Both the position numbers and the translations under genes were made by a program. DNA of 10,477 bases from positions 1 to 10,477 of the forward strand of contig JAZDHC010000290.1 in NCBI GenBank assembly GCA_043806395.1. Reading direction: 5' to 3'. Below are positions 1 to 7,200 of this stretch, one piece after another; position 1 is the first letter of the stretch, and every line of letters starts with the position of its first letter. The stretch is from CG2-30-40-21 sp043806395. Lineage in GTDB: Bacteria; UBA9089; CG2-30-40-21. A model generated the notes under the pieces. It made no database searches. It was given only the letters and a program-made list of their open reading frames with translations, and was not told the origin of the DNA.

Positions 1-71
1 TTCATTTCCATTGTTTTTCATATGATTTCTTTCGGGCAAGGGACATCATCTACAGAATACAACCCCCTAAC

Positions 72-89
72 CCCCTTTTCTAAGGGGGA
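72..89. repeat. G/C-rich palindrome (hairpin)
   Basis: CCCCCTT at 72-78 pairs perfectly with AAGGGGG at 83-89 around a 4-base loop. A further CCCCC run lies just before it at 64-68. It could fold on either strand. It lies about 370 bases beyond the stop of the last operon gene and has no strong T-run on the minus-strand side, so it is a weak terminator candidate. It looks more like a dispersed REP-type palindrome. Confidence 0.5.
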
Positions 90-126
90 ATTTTACACTC
101 TTAACTAACCGCAAGCTTTCAAATAA

Positions 127-141
127 AGGTGAACCGTCCCT
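127..141 (-). repeat. GGGACGG...TCACCT motif, possible REP-like fragment
   Basis: Read on the minus strand this is AGGGACGGTTCACCT. A longer variant with the same two ends (GGGACGG then AGAGCGAA then TCACCT) lies at 8217-8238 on the same strand, in the leader of the operon. Two copies sharing both ends in non-coding DNA suggest a dispersed element. I recall similar motifs near REP-associated transposase genes, but none is present here. Confidence 0.3.
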
Positions 142-224
142 ATATTCCTTATATCCTTCGCCTTCTTCATAATTGAAGATTATGCCTCCATGGAATTTCT
201 GCGACAAACTATCGCAATATTGGG

Positions 225-236
225 CATGGTTCAAAA
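225..236 (+). repeat. Copy of the CATGGTTCAAAA motif
   Basis: This 12-base sequence is identical to the minus-strand reading of 8767-8778, the inner part of the right end of the inverted-repeat island after rpmE. The left end of that island carries GGCATGGTT, also found here at 223-231. It may be one end of another copy of the same element, broken or too diverged to trace. Confidence 0.35.
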
Positions 237-302
237 CTGTTCGCTTTCCGCCCTTTTTAGGATCTTGTTAGCCAGTAGCAATTGCAACGCTACTTGTTTG
301 GG

Positions 303-440
303 TTATACTCTTTGCAAGCTATTTTCATCACTTTCTTCCCCCAATTCCAACCTGGCTTTTTTCGCAATTCCTCCGCCTTTTTTGCCAGCCATTTTGTTTT
401 CGGGCAATCCTCTGGCTTCCATGCTTTCGGCAAAATGCAT
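303..440 (-). pseudogene. Remnant of a BRO/antirepressor-like or DinD-like protein C-terminus
   Basis: A minus-strand frame from ATG 440 to TAA 303 (45 residues) contains the pattern GLPENK, then AGKKGGGIAKKAR, then LELGEE. This resembles the C-terminal signature (G..ENK...K.GG.IA..AR..LE) of phage-type BRO/antirepressor and DinD-like proteins. The frame is open upstream but there overlaps the end of the MotB gene, and no N-terminal domain is present. After LELGEES the resemblance is lost in this frame. The frame one base over reads MKIACKEYNPNK, closer to the family's usual GKKVV...NYLP ending, which suggests a frameshift near 330-345. The same frame also stays open past the stop to 231. The likely reading is a decayed mobile or phage-derived gene tail downstream of the operon. 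A chance match in 45 residues remains possible. Confidence 0.35.
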
Positions 441-454
441 TGCGTCTACTGAAT

Positions 455-1243
455 CTACAACAGCAAATCCTTCCCCTTCACCTTTTGGTGAAAGATAATT
501 ATTTCTACTCTTCGATTTACTGGAGATGCAGGATCTGGATTAAGGGGATGAAATTCTCCATAGCCTGTAGCAGATAATCTTTCCTGAAGATTTTTCATGG
601 CTGGTTCTGAGAGTCCCTTTTCTTGGGCATGGTTACACATATAGTGGAGCACAGCAGTAGCCCTTCTTGCAGATAATTCCCAGCTTGATCTGAATACTCC
701 CTTTTCTGAGGCAGAATTTGTATGTCCTTCGATAGAGACATAATTAGGTTTATTTTCAATAAGGGTAGCAATTTTGTTTAAGCTATAATAAGCCTCAGGT
801 TTAACCACTGCATCCCCTGAGTCAAACAGGGTTGTATCCCTGAATCGAATTACCAATCCTTTTTTTGTCTCCTCAATAGATAATCTTTTGTTTTTAATCT
901 CAACATGAAATGCCTGAATAAGTGGTGTTTTAATATCTGATGCCTTTTCAGAGTCATGACTTCGACCATGTGGGACAATTCTTTTTTCAAACACTCCCTG
1001 CCCACCTTTTTCACTGAGGAACTTTTGTCCGCCAGGTCCTTCCATGATATTAAAATATTTTGCCAGACTTTCCCCTAATTTGGTCAACTTTTCAACACTT
1101 TGTGTAGGAATAGTTGCCAGGATTATAAATACCCCCAAGAGCAGGGTAATCATGTCAGCATAGGTAAGCAGCCACCTGAGTCCACCTGCGGTATCATGTC
1201 CACCGCCGCCACCACCAGCGCCACCCTTTTTCTTTTTTGCCAT
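455..1243 (-). CDS. motB: MotB-like flagellar stator protein, OmpA C-terminal domain (copy 1)
   Basis: The 262-residue product is a stator-type inner membrane protein. A basic, glycine-rich cytoplasmic start (lysines 3-6, glycines 7-15) leads to WLLTYADMITLLLGVFIIL, with one membrane segment at about 25-45. Asp30 sits where MotB carries its proton-binding Asp32. A periplasmic linker follows, then an OmpA-like peptidoglycan-binding domain at about 125-252 with IEGHT (171-175) and NRRVEI (243-248). The usual GHTD is GHTN here, so a ligand-contacting Asp may be missing. The start has a strong Shine-Dalgarno sequence, GGAGGAG, at 1250-1256. It is the last gene of the operon and lies 144 bases after its paralogue. 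No MotA partner is in the window, so it could work with a MotA encoded elsewhere or belong to another MotB/OmpA-type complex. Family assignment is solid; flagellar use is inferred. Confidence 0.85.
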   Translation of the reverse strand: MAKKKKGGAGGGGGGHDTAGGLRWLLTYADMITLLLGVFIILATIPTQSVEKLTKLGESLAKYFNIMEGPGGQKFLSEKGGQGVFEKRIVPHGRSHDSEKASDIKTPLIQAFHVEIKNKRLSIEETKKGLVIRFRDTTLFDSGDAVVKPEAYYSLNKIATLIENKPNYVSIEGHTNSASEKGVFRSSWELSARRATAVLHYMCNHAQEKGLSEPAMKNLQERLSATGYGEFHPLNPDPASPVNRRVEIIIFHQKVKGKDLLL

Positions 1244-1255
1244 TTATTGCTCCTC

Positions 1256-1386
1256 CGGTTAGTTGACAGTTGACAGTTGTCAGTTGACAGTTGTTAGTGG
1301 TCAGCTCAAAATTCCTGTCAGAATCATGCGATTATTTTTTCTTACTTTAAGCTGTCAACTGTCAACTGTCAACTGTCAACTGTCAA
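1256..1386. repeat. Inverted arrays of a 7-base repeat (TTGACAG/CTGTCAA)
   Basis: The left arm at 1263-1304 is six tandem heptamers, TTGACAG and one- to three-base variants. The right arm at 1352-1386 is five perfect copies of the complement, CTGTCAA. The arms can pair into a stem of about 35 bases around a loop of about 50-60. The right arm ends one base before the TAA stop of MotB copy 2 (1388-1390). The left arm begins near the Shine-Dalgarno sequence of MotB copy 1. In mRNA this hairpin would sit between the two stator genes. Confidence 0.85.
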
Positions 1387-1387
1387 C

Positions 1388-2251
1388 TTACTCCGTGACT
1401 ATCCCAAACTTCTCTTCTACCTCTTCTGATATGGTTGGTTCAGGTTTTTCGATCATGTCCTTATCCTCAGTCTTTGGCTGTAGAACTACAATATCAATTC
1501 TTCTATTAACCTCAGCATCAGGATTTTCTTTATCCAATGGATGAAACTCTCCATATCCGCTTGCTGACAGCCTGCGTTCTAATCGTTTTATCTTATATTC
1601 CGGGAACTGTGCCTTATTTTTGGCATGGTAAATAATATAATGAATTACTGAAACCGCTCTTGAGACAGAAAGCTCCCAATTAGAAGAAAATTGGCTATTA
1701 GAGATAGGGGTTTTGTCTGTATGTCCCTCAATTTTTATCTCATTGGGTAATTCTTCAACAAGGGATGCTAATTGGTCAAACAATGGATATGCTTCTTTTT
1801 TAATCTCTGCCTTGCCAGGATTAAAAAACAGCATGTCATTGAATCTAACAGTCAGCCCCTGTTTTGTTTCAATAACACTCATGCGTTTTGTACCAGCTTG
1901 TGTTGGAAAGCTTTGAATGAATTTTTTCTTCACTACAGCCATAGGTGTAGGCGGATTTGCTTCAGATATCAGACCGCTTCTCTTGGCTAAGATGTTTTCT
2001 CCACCCTTTCCAGGGGTAACAGGTTCACCAACCCTTCCACCCTTTAAGAAGGTGAAAAAATGTTCAAATGATTCTCCTACTTCCTCAACAGTTTCCTCAC
2101 TTTTGGTAGGGATATTAGCCAGAATAATAAACACCCCAAGAAGCAGGGTGATCATATCAGCGTATGTAAGCAACCATCTGAGACCACCTGCGGTATCATG
2201 TCCACCGCCACCGCCACCAGCGCCACCCTTTTTTTTCCTCTTCTTTGCCAT
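1388..2251 (-). CDS. motB: MotB-like flagellar stator protein, OmpA C-terminal domain (copy 2)
   Basis: The 287-residue product is a paralogue of the next gene down. It has the same lysine- then glycine-rich start, the same WLLTYADMITLLLGVFIIL membrane segment (about 27-47) and Asp32 exactly at the MotB proton-binding position. A linker of about 75 residues differs from copy 1. The OmpA-like domain (about 130-257) keeps the canonical IEGHTD (174-179) and NRRIDI (249-254). An acidic tail of about 25 residues (rich in E, ending GIVTE) is absent from copy 1. TGAGGA at 2258-2263 is the likely ribosome site. The gene starts 41 bases after the GGDEF gene, so it is probably translated from the same transcript. 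A stator role is inferred from the family; the ion used cannot be read from the sequence. Confidence 0.85.
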   Translation of the reverse strand: MAKKRKKKGGAGGGGGGHDTAGGLRWLLTYADMITLLLGVFIILANIPTKSEETVEEVGESFEHFFTFLKGGRVGEPVTPGKGGENILAKRSGLISEANPPTPMAVVKKKFIQSFPTQAGTKRMSVIETKQGLTVRFNDMLFFNPGKAEIKKEAYPLFDQLASLVEELPNEIKIEGHTDKTPISNSQFSSNWELSVSRAVSVIHYIIYHAKNKAQFPEYKIKRLERRLSASGYGEFHPLDKENPDAEVNRRIDIVVLQPKTEDKDMIEKPEPTISEEVEEKFGIVTE

Positions 2252-2273
2252 AGGTTATCCTCAAGGTATAAAT

Positions 2274-2294
2274 ATAGGCTGTAGGCTATAGCCT
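2274..2294. repeat. Short heptamer repeat and 12-base palindrome
   Basis: ATAGGCT and GTAGGCT stand in tandem at 2274-2287 and are followed by ATAGCCT, giving the perfect palindrome AGGCTATAGCCT at 2283-2294. It overlaps the first two bases of the stop codon of the upstream GGDEF gene. The size, period and position against a stop codon match the other operon spacers. Confidence 0.6.
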
Positions 2295-3864
2295 ATTCCC
2301 CCTTATAATAGCCACTCCTGTGTAAAGATTTGACATGCTCCATCATTTCAGATGCAGCATCAAAGATATCTAATGGTCTCTTGAATGATTGCTTTTCATT
2401 GTTAATGGCTACCCCAATAGATATTGTCAGGGTAGGTTTGACATTGTGCCTTTCCTTATCAGCAAGGCGATACAGCCCTTGTATTTTTTCATCAAACGAC
2501 GAGACAATCTTTTGACAAACCATATCTATTCTTTCTGGCGTAAGAAGTACCACAAAATCATCCCCGCCATTATGTCCAATGAATCCTGTTTCCACGCATT
2601 TTGTAAGAATTTCTGCCACAAGTGTTATAACCTTATCGCCCTGCAAGAATCCATAGGAATCATTAAATGCCTTAAGCCCATTAATATCAATACACATCAG
2701 GGCAAATGGTTTTTCTTCATTGGCTAATCTCTTTTTAATCTCAGCATCTATAACCGTTCTTCCGGGGAGACCTGTTAATGGATTTAATACCCTTGTTTGA
2801 TCAAATCTCTTCAGATGGGCATTGATGTGAGCTAATAGATGGGATAATTCAAAGGGTTTATTTATAAAATCAACGGCACCATTTTCAAAGGCAATAACCT
2901 CTTCAGAGATATCCCTTACAGTTAAAACTAAGATAGGGACACCTGATGTTCTTGGGTCCATGCTTAGCCGTTTGCAGATCTCATATCCATTCATATCAGG
3001 CAGCATAATATCAAGAATAATCAGATTGGGCAGGACATAGTATGCCTTCCGCAGAGCCTCTGAACCACATGAGGCTGTAAAAACCTCAAAGTTTTCCTTT
3101 TCCAATCCAATCCCAATTACATCACAAATAAATGGGTCATCATCAACCACAAGTATCTTTTTTCTTGGAGCAATGGGAAAACTTTTGCTTATCTCGTCAA
3201 TCCCATGCAATCCTTTTTCTTGAATCATCTTTATAAAGACATCGGTTATATCTCCGTCAAATCCAATTCCTCTCTCTTTCTTCAATACATCTATGGATTC
3301 ATCTATGGATAATGCCTTTCGATATGGCCTATTATCTGTCATGGCTCCAAAGGCATCTATAATCTTTATAATCTTGGCTTCAACAGGTATTTCATGGTTA
3401 TGAAGGCCATCAGGGTATCCACCCCCTTTTGGGCACTCATGATGAGAGCGAACAGCACAAAGTAAATCCCATGAAAATCCCACAGACATCAGGATTCGTT
3501 CGCTAAGGAGGGGATGTTTTTTTATTATTTTCAGCTCCTCAGCAGAAAGGATTCCTGGCTTTAATAACAACTCCGACTCTACCACGAGTTTTCCTATATC
3601 ATGCAGAAGGGCTGCCAGAGCAACGGTCTCTTGTTGAACCTCATTTAAGCCCAGATAAGAAGCAAGAGACTCAGCATATGCTGCCTTGCGTTGAGCATGT
3701 CCCTCTTGATACGCATCCTTATTATCAATTATAGTCGCCAGAAAAGAACAGGTTTCCTTGATCTTGTTTTTTAACAGGGAGTCATACCCGTCATTAATGG
3801 CAGATTGATTTACCAGAACAGAGAGGTCTTTTATATAATTGGTCAAGTTGTTTTCTGTTTGCAT
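2293..3864 (-). CDS. HD-GYP / response regulator receiver / GGDEF protein
   Basis: The 523-residue product is a predicted cytoplasmic c-di-GMP enzyme. The HD-GYP phosphodiesterase domain spans about 35-225, with H56, HD at 88-89, H117, HHE at 141-143, GGGYP at 147-151 and RPYR at 179-182. The Asp of the usual HHE..DG.GYP is replaced by Lys146. The receiver domain (about 235-352) has the acidic triad 241-243, phosphoacceptor D285, T315 and K336, so it should be phosphorylated. The GGDEF domain (about 355-520) has NPLTGLPGR at 361-369, D393, N401 and GGDDF at 433-437. It lacks the inhibitory RxxD five residues before the signature. A receiver between the output domains is unusual; RpfG-type proteins start with it. 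AAGGTG at 3870-3875 serves as ribosome site and overlaps the upstream stop, so translation is coupled. The kinase is not in the window. Confidence 0.9.
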   Translation of the reverse strand: MQTENNLTNYIKDLSVLVNQSAINDGYDSLLKNKIKETCSFLATIIDNKDAYQEGHAQRKAAYAESLASYLGLNEVQQETVALAALLHDIGKLVVESELLLKPGILSAEELKIIKKHPLLSERILMSVGFSWDLLCAVRSHHECPKGGGYPDGLHNHEIPVEAKIIKIIDAFGAMTDNRPYRKALSIDESIDVLKKERGIGFDGDITDVFIKMIQEKGLHGIDEISKSFPIAPRKKILVVDDDPFICDVIGIGLEKENFEVFTASCGSEALRKAYYVLPNLIILDIMLPDMNGYEICKRLSMDPRTSGVPILVLTVRDISEEVIAFENGAVDFINKPFELSHLLAHINAHLKRFDQTRVLNPLTGLPGRTVIDAEIKKRLANEEKPFALMCIDINGLKAFNDSYGFLQGDKVITLVAEILTKCVETGFIGHNGGDDFVVLLTPERIDMVCQKIVSSFDEKIQGLYRLADKERHNVKPTLTISIGVAINNEKQSFKRPLDIFDAASEMMEHVKSLHRSGYYKGE

Positions 3865-3875
3865 TTTATCACCTT

Positions 3876-4169
3876 TTATTTCTTCAATCTTTCCCGTATC
3901 AATTTAATAAACCGATCAAGCACCTTAATCCTTTCTATATCCTGAGTATAAGAATAAATGGCTGAACTTCCTTCGCCCATCTTTTCCAGAACGCCCAAAG
4001 AGAAAAGGTGTGTAAGCTGATTTTCTATCTGACTATAATCCTTTTTTAGCCATCTGGCAACATTTAAGGCAGTATCCATGGCAAATTGATTATTATGAAA
4101 AAAGATGACTATCTCCATTTCATCATTTGACTGTGACAATTCTTCTAAAAATTCTGAGATTGATTTCAT
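3876..4169 (-). CDS. Small winged-helix-like protein
   Basis: The product is 97 residues from ATG 4169. A longer GTG start at 4187 would add six residues, but AAGGA at 4177-4181 lies 7 bases before the ATG and inside that extension, so the ATG is preferred. The middle part (FFHNNQFAMDTALNVARWL, then YSQIENQLTHLFSLGVLEK, then IYSYT) has the helix, helix, hydrophobic-wing pattern of a winged helix-turn-helix. A basic helical tail ends in KK. It resembles small wHTH proteins that evaluate a missing or degraded DNA-binding function, but no specific family is recognised. It sits 11 bases before the HD-GYP/REC/GGDEF gene and 48-66 bases after the GAF/HD-GYP gene, so it is an operon member. It may regulate the operon or act as an adaptor; that is inference. 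Confidence 0.75.
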   Translation of the reverse strand: MKSISEFLEELSQSNDEMEIVIFFHNNQFAMDTALNVARWLKKDYSQIENQLTHLFSLGVLEKMGEGSSAIYSYTQDIERIKVLDRFIKLIRERLKK

Positions 4170-4176
4170 CTGTAAA

Positions 4177-4181
4177 TCCTT
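4177..4181 (-). promoter_or_regulatory. Ribosome binding site deciding the wHTH start
   Basis: AAGGA on the minus strand, 7 bases before ATG 4169. Its position downstream of the alternative GTG at 4185-4187 argues for the shorter 97-residue product. Confidence 0.65.
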
Positions 4182-4196
4182 TTTCACTTCTTACCT

Positions 4197-4226
4197 GATT
4201 ACCGATTACCCTATCACCCTATTACC
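4197..4226. repeat. Tandem 7-8 base repeats
   Basis: GATTACC, GATTACC, CTATCACC and CTATTACC follow one another directly. On the coding (minus) strand they read as GGTAAT-type units. They fill most of the 66-base gap between the GAF/HD-GYP stop and the ATG of the small gene. The sequence differs from the other spacer repeats but the period is the same. Confidence 0.65.
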
Positions 4227-4235
4227 TCTGCTCCC

Positions 4236-7200
4236 TCACGCATATCTATCCCAAATAGTATTGCTACCCACCTGTATTTCCTTCCTGCCTTCATCCCTTA
4301 CATCCCGTTTTCGTAACCTGCCCCTTTCCATCTCCTCTCGACGGACAATCGAATGGATACGAATAAATGCTTCAACTGCCATTGGGTCAAATTTTTTCCC
4401 GGCACCCCTTCTTAAAACAATCGTTGCCTCTTCATCACTCATACCTGTATAAGACCCCCTGCTTGTTACCATTCTGTCAAAGACATCAGCAATAGCTATG
4501 ATCCGTGCCCCATTAGGGATCGACTCTCCAACCAGATTATCTGGATAGCCTGAACCATCATATAACTCATGATGATGATAGACTAAGGAAATAATAGGGG
4601 CAAGAAAATTCAAAGATTTTAATATCTGAACACCAATAAATGGATGATTCTTCATCTCGCGAAACTCATCACTATTTAGTTCGGTTTCTGGTTTCAGGAG
4701 AATACCCTCCCTTATACCTATCTTTCCAATATCATGTAAAAGGGCTGCCCTGGCAATGGTATCAATTTCATCCTGAGGCAATCCCAACTCCTTGGCTATA
4801 GCTGTAGCATATTTGCACACAGCATCAGAATGTGTACGGACAAATGAATCCCTTGCTTCAATAATCAGGGTTAGTAGTTTTATTACCTCATCGCTATATT
4901 TTTGTAATTTATTGGATACATCTGCGTATTCAATAGCAATGGCTGCTTGCGACGAAATTGTAGTAAGTAATTCTACATCCTGTGAATCAAAACCTGTATC
5001 AGTTATCTTGGAGGCTACGCTAAGGCTGCCAACTACCTTGCCCCTGATAGACATTGGGACACCAAGATAGGAGTCTTCAACATAAATGGCTTTTTCTTCA
5101 TCGCTAAGGGTTGGATCGTTCTTGACATTATTTATAACTACTGGAGCATTATTTTGAATTACCCTGCCAGCAATACCCTGACCTATAGATATTTTTTCCT
5201 CTTTTTCCTGTTCCATATAGGTTAAGCCATAGGAGCCTGTTATCTTGATGATATTTTCCGGGAGGAGAAGTGATGAATAATAGGACTTTTTCACCCTCAT
5301 AACCTTTGCCGTAAGCTCTAACACCTGATTGATCAGGTTTTTAACCTCAACCATGGAGGTCATTCTATTTATAGCATGAACAGCAGAAAGCTGAAGTGCC
5401 CGCCTCTTTATCTCTTCAAAAGAATTTGTATTTTCCAGAAAGATGCTTATCTGGTTTGATAAAATAGAGAGAAATCTCTTATCATCTTCGGAAAACCCCT
5501 CTGAGGTTAGTTTGTTGAAAAATTCCATAACCCCTTTTACCTTTCCATCCTCAATAATAGGAACAGAGATTATATCTTTTACAGATACCTCAGACAAGGG
5601 AGTAAATCTATTATCCTGACGGGTATCGTCAATAATTAACGCTTCATTATGAGTAGCTACCCAACCAATAGTTCCCTCATCTGGCTTAAATTTCAAGGAC
5701 TTAAATAATGATTCAGATATTCTCTTTTTACCCTGACCAACCTTTGCCACAAACCTGCCTGAATCCTCGTCCCACAAGTATAAAAATCCTAATTCAGATT
5801 TAATCACATGATTGGCAATGTTTATGGAATTAGCCAAAATATCCCTTGGGTTTGTACTCAGGCTCATCTTAGAAGCAATCTCCTGTAAGCCTTCCAGCTC
5901 TTCAACCTTTTTCTTGAGCATACCATACAACCGTGCATTTTCCATAGCTGTTGCTGCTGCCTGAGCAATAGACATAAGTAATCGAAGCTCTTCTTTGGAG
6001 GGTGTATAGGGTTGTCCGGAGGCGATAAGTAATATTCCAACCTCATGCTCTCTGGCAATCAAGGGCAATAGAACAAGGGCTTCTGCACTCATATTACTTA
6101 CAAGCGGTTTTATATCTGATATACTCTCCACGGTTTGCAGAACAATAGGTCTGCGGCTGGTAAAGGGTAGTCTTAATACCTCTTTTAGCCTCTCATTCAA
6201 GATTATCTCATCCAATGGTCTGGTACCTGTCTTAAATCCAGAATGAGCAATTACTTGTAATGTATTTGATCTGGCATCTATGGTATTTATGGTAAGCATG
6301 GCATCTGGGATTAATGCTGACACCCTGTCCAATATCTGCTTCAAGACATCTTGAAGATTAAGCACAGATGATAATGCATTACTTATTACATAAAAGGTGG
6401 ATAGCTCAGATACCCTTTGTACGGTTATCTCATAAAGTCTGGCTGTTTCAATAACCATAGAAATCTCGTTGGCTATGGTACAAAGGAAGTTCAGATCAGA
6501 TTCAGTAAAGATATCATGCCCTATCTGGTTACTGATGTTAATAACCCCAATTACCTTATTCTTTATCTTTAATGGGGCACACATGGCATCCTTAACATCC
6601 TTATTCTTTTCTTTTTGATGAGTTGTAGTAAAGCGAGGATCCTTCACCTTGCCTATGAGCAGGAGGGGCTCTTCTTTTTCTGCTACCCAGCCAGCAATAC
6701 TTCCGTCCCCGGGTCTTTTTCTGGTGGTTCTTATAACCTCATCAGATAATCCCTCAGCCACCCGAATATTCATATCACCAGAGGTCTCATCAATAAGCAT
6801 GATAGAGCCATTTTGAGCATCAAATATCTCTATCCCTTTCTTTAAGATAAGGGTTAAAATATCCTGACAACTTCTACCCTCATTTATTGTTTTGCTTATC
6901 TCATAGAGAAGGGCAAGGGCTGATGCAGCATTCTTCAGCTCTTTATAAAGCTTGGCTGATTTAAGGATCATTGCTGCTTGAGAGGCTAAGATGCTTAGTA
7001 TTTTTTCATCCTCTTTATCAAACCTATCCTCCAACTTATTAAATACATTTATCGCACCGATAATATCCTTTTTCCATACAAGGGGTACACTCAAGCAATT
7101 CTTCAATTCAGTCTTAAAGAAATTAATAAATCCTGTCTCCTGGCTCAAATCAGGGATATTTTTGAGAACCCCTTCCTTAACCACTACTCCTGTAATCCCT

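Larger units (their letters stand above)
1..454. other. Non-coding left end
   Basis: Apart from the gene remnant at 303-440 and the short repeats at 72-89, 127-141 and 225-236, I see no gene here. A plus-strand open frame at 190-498 is antisense to the remnant and to the end of the MotB gene. A small perfect hairpin (TCTTCA/TGAAGA) lies at 164-179. No convincing Rho-independent terminator for the leftward operon was found. Confidence 0.6.

Noticed and set aside
190..498. Plus-strand open frame of 102 codons
   Set aside because: Antisense to the gene remnant and the MotB end; no ribosome site and no recognisable domain.
1256..1390. CRISPR-like array
   Set aside because: Units of 7 bases are directly adjacent with no spacers, and there are no cas genes.
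1917..2291. Plus-strand frame with a proline-rich stretch
   Set aside because: The proline run is the antisense of the polyglycine start of MotB copy 2, so it is a shadow.
4185..4187. GTG start of the small winged-helix-like gene
   Set aside because: The ribosome site AAGGA lies downstream of it and properly before ATG 4169.
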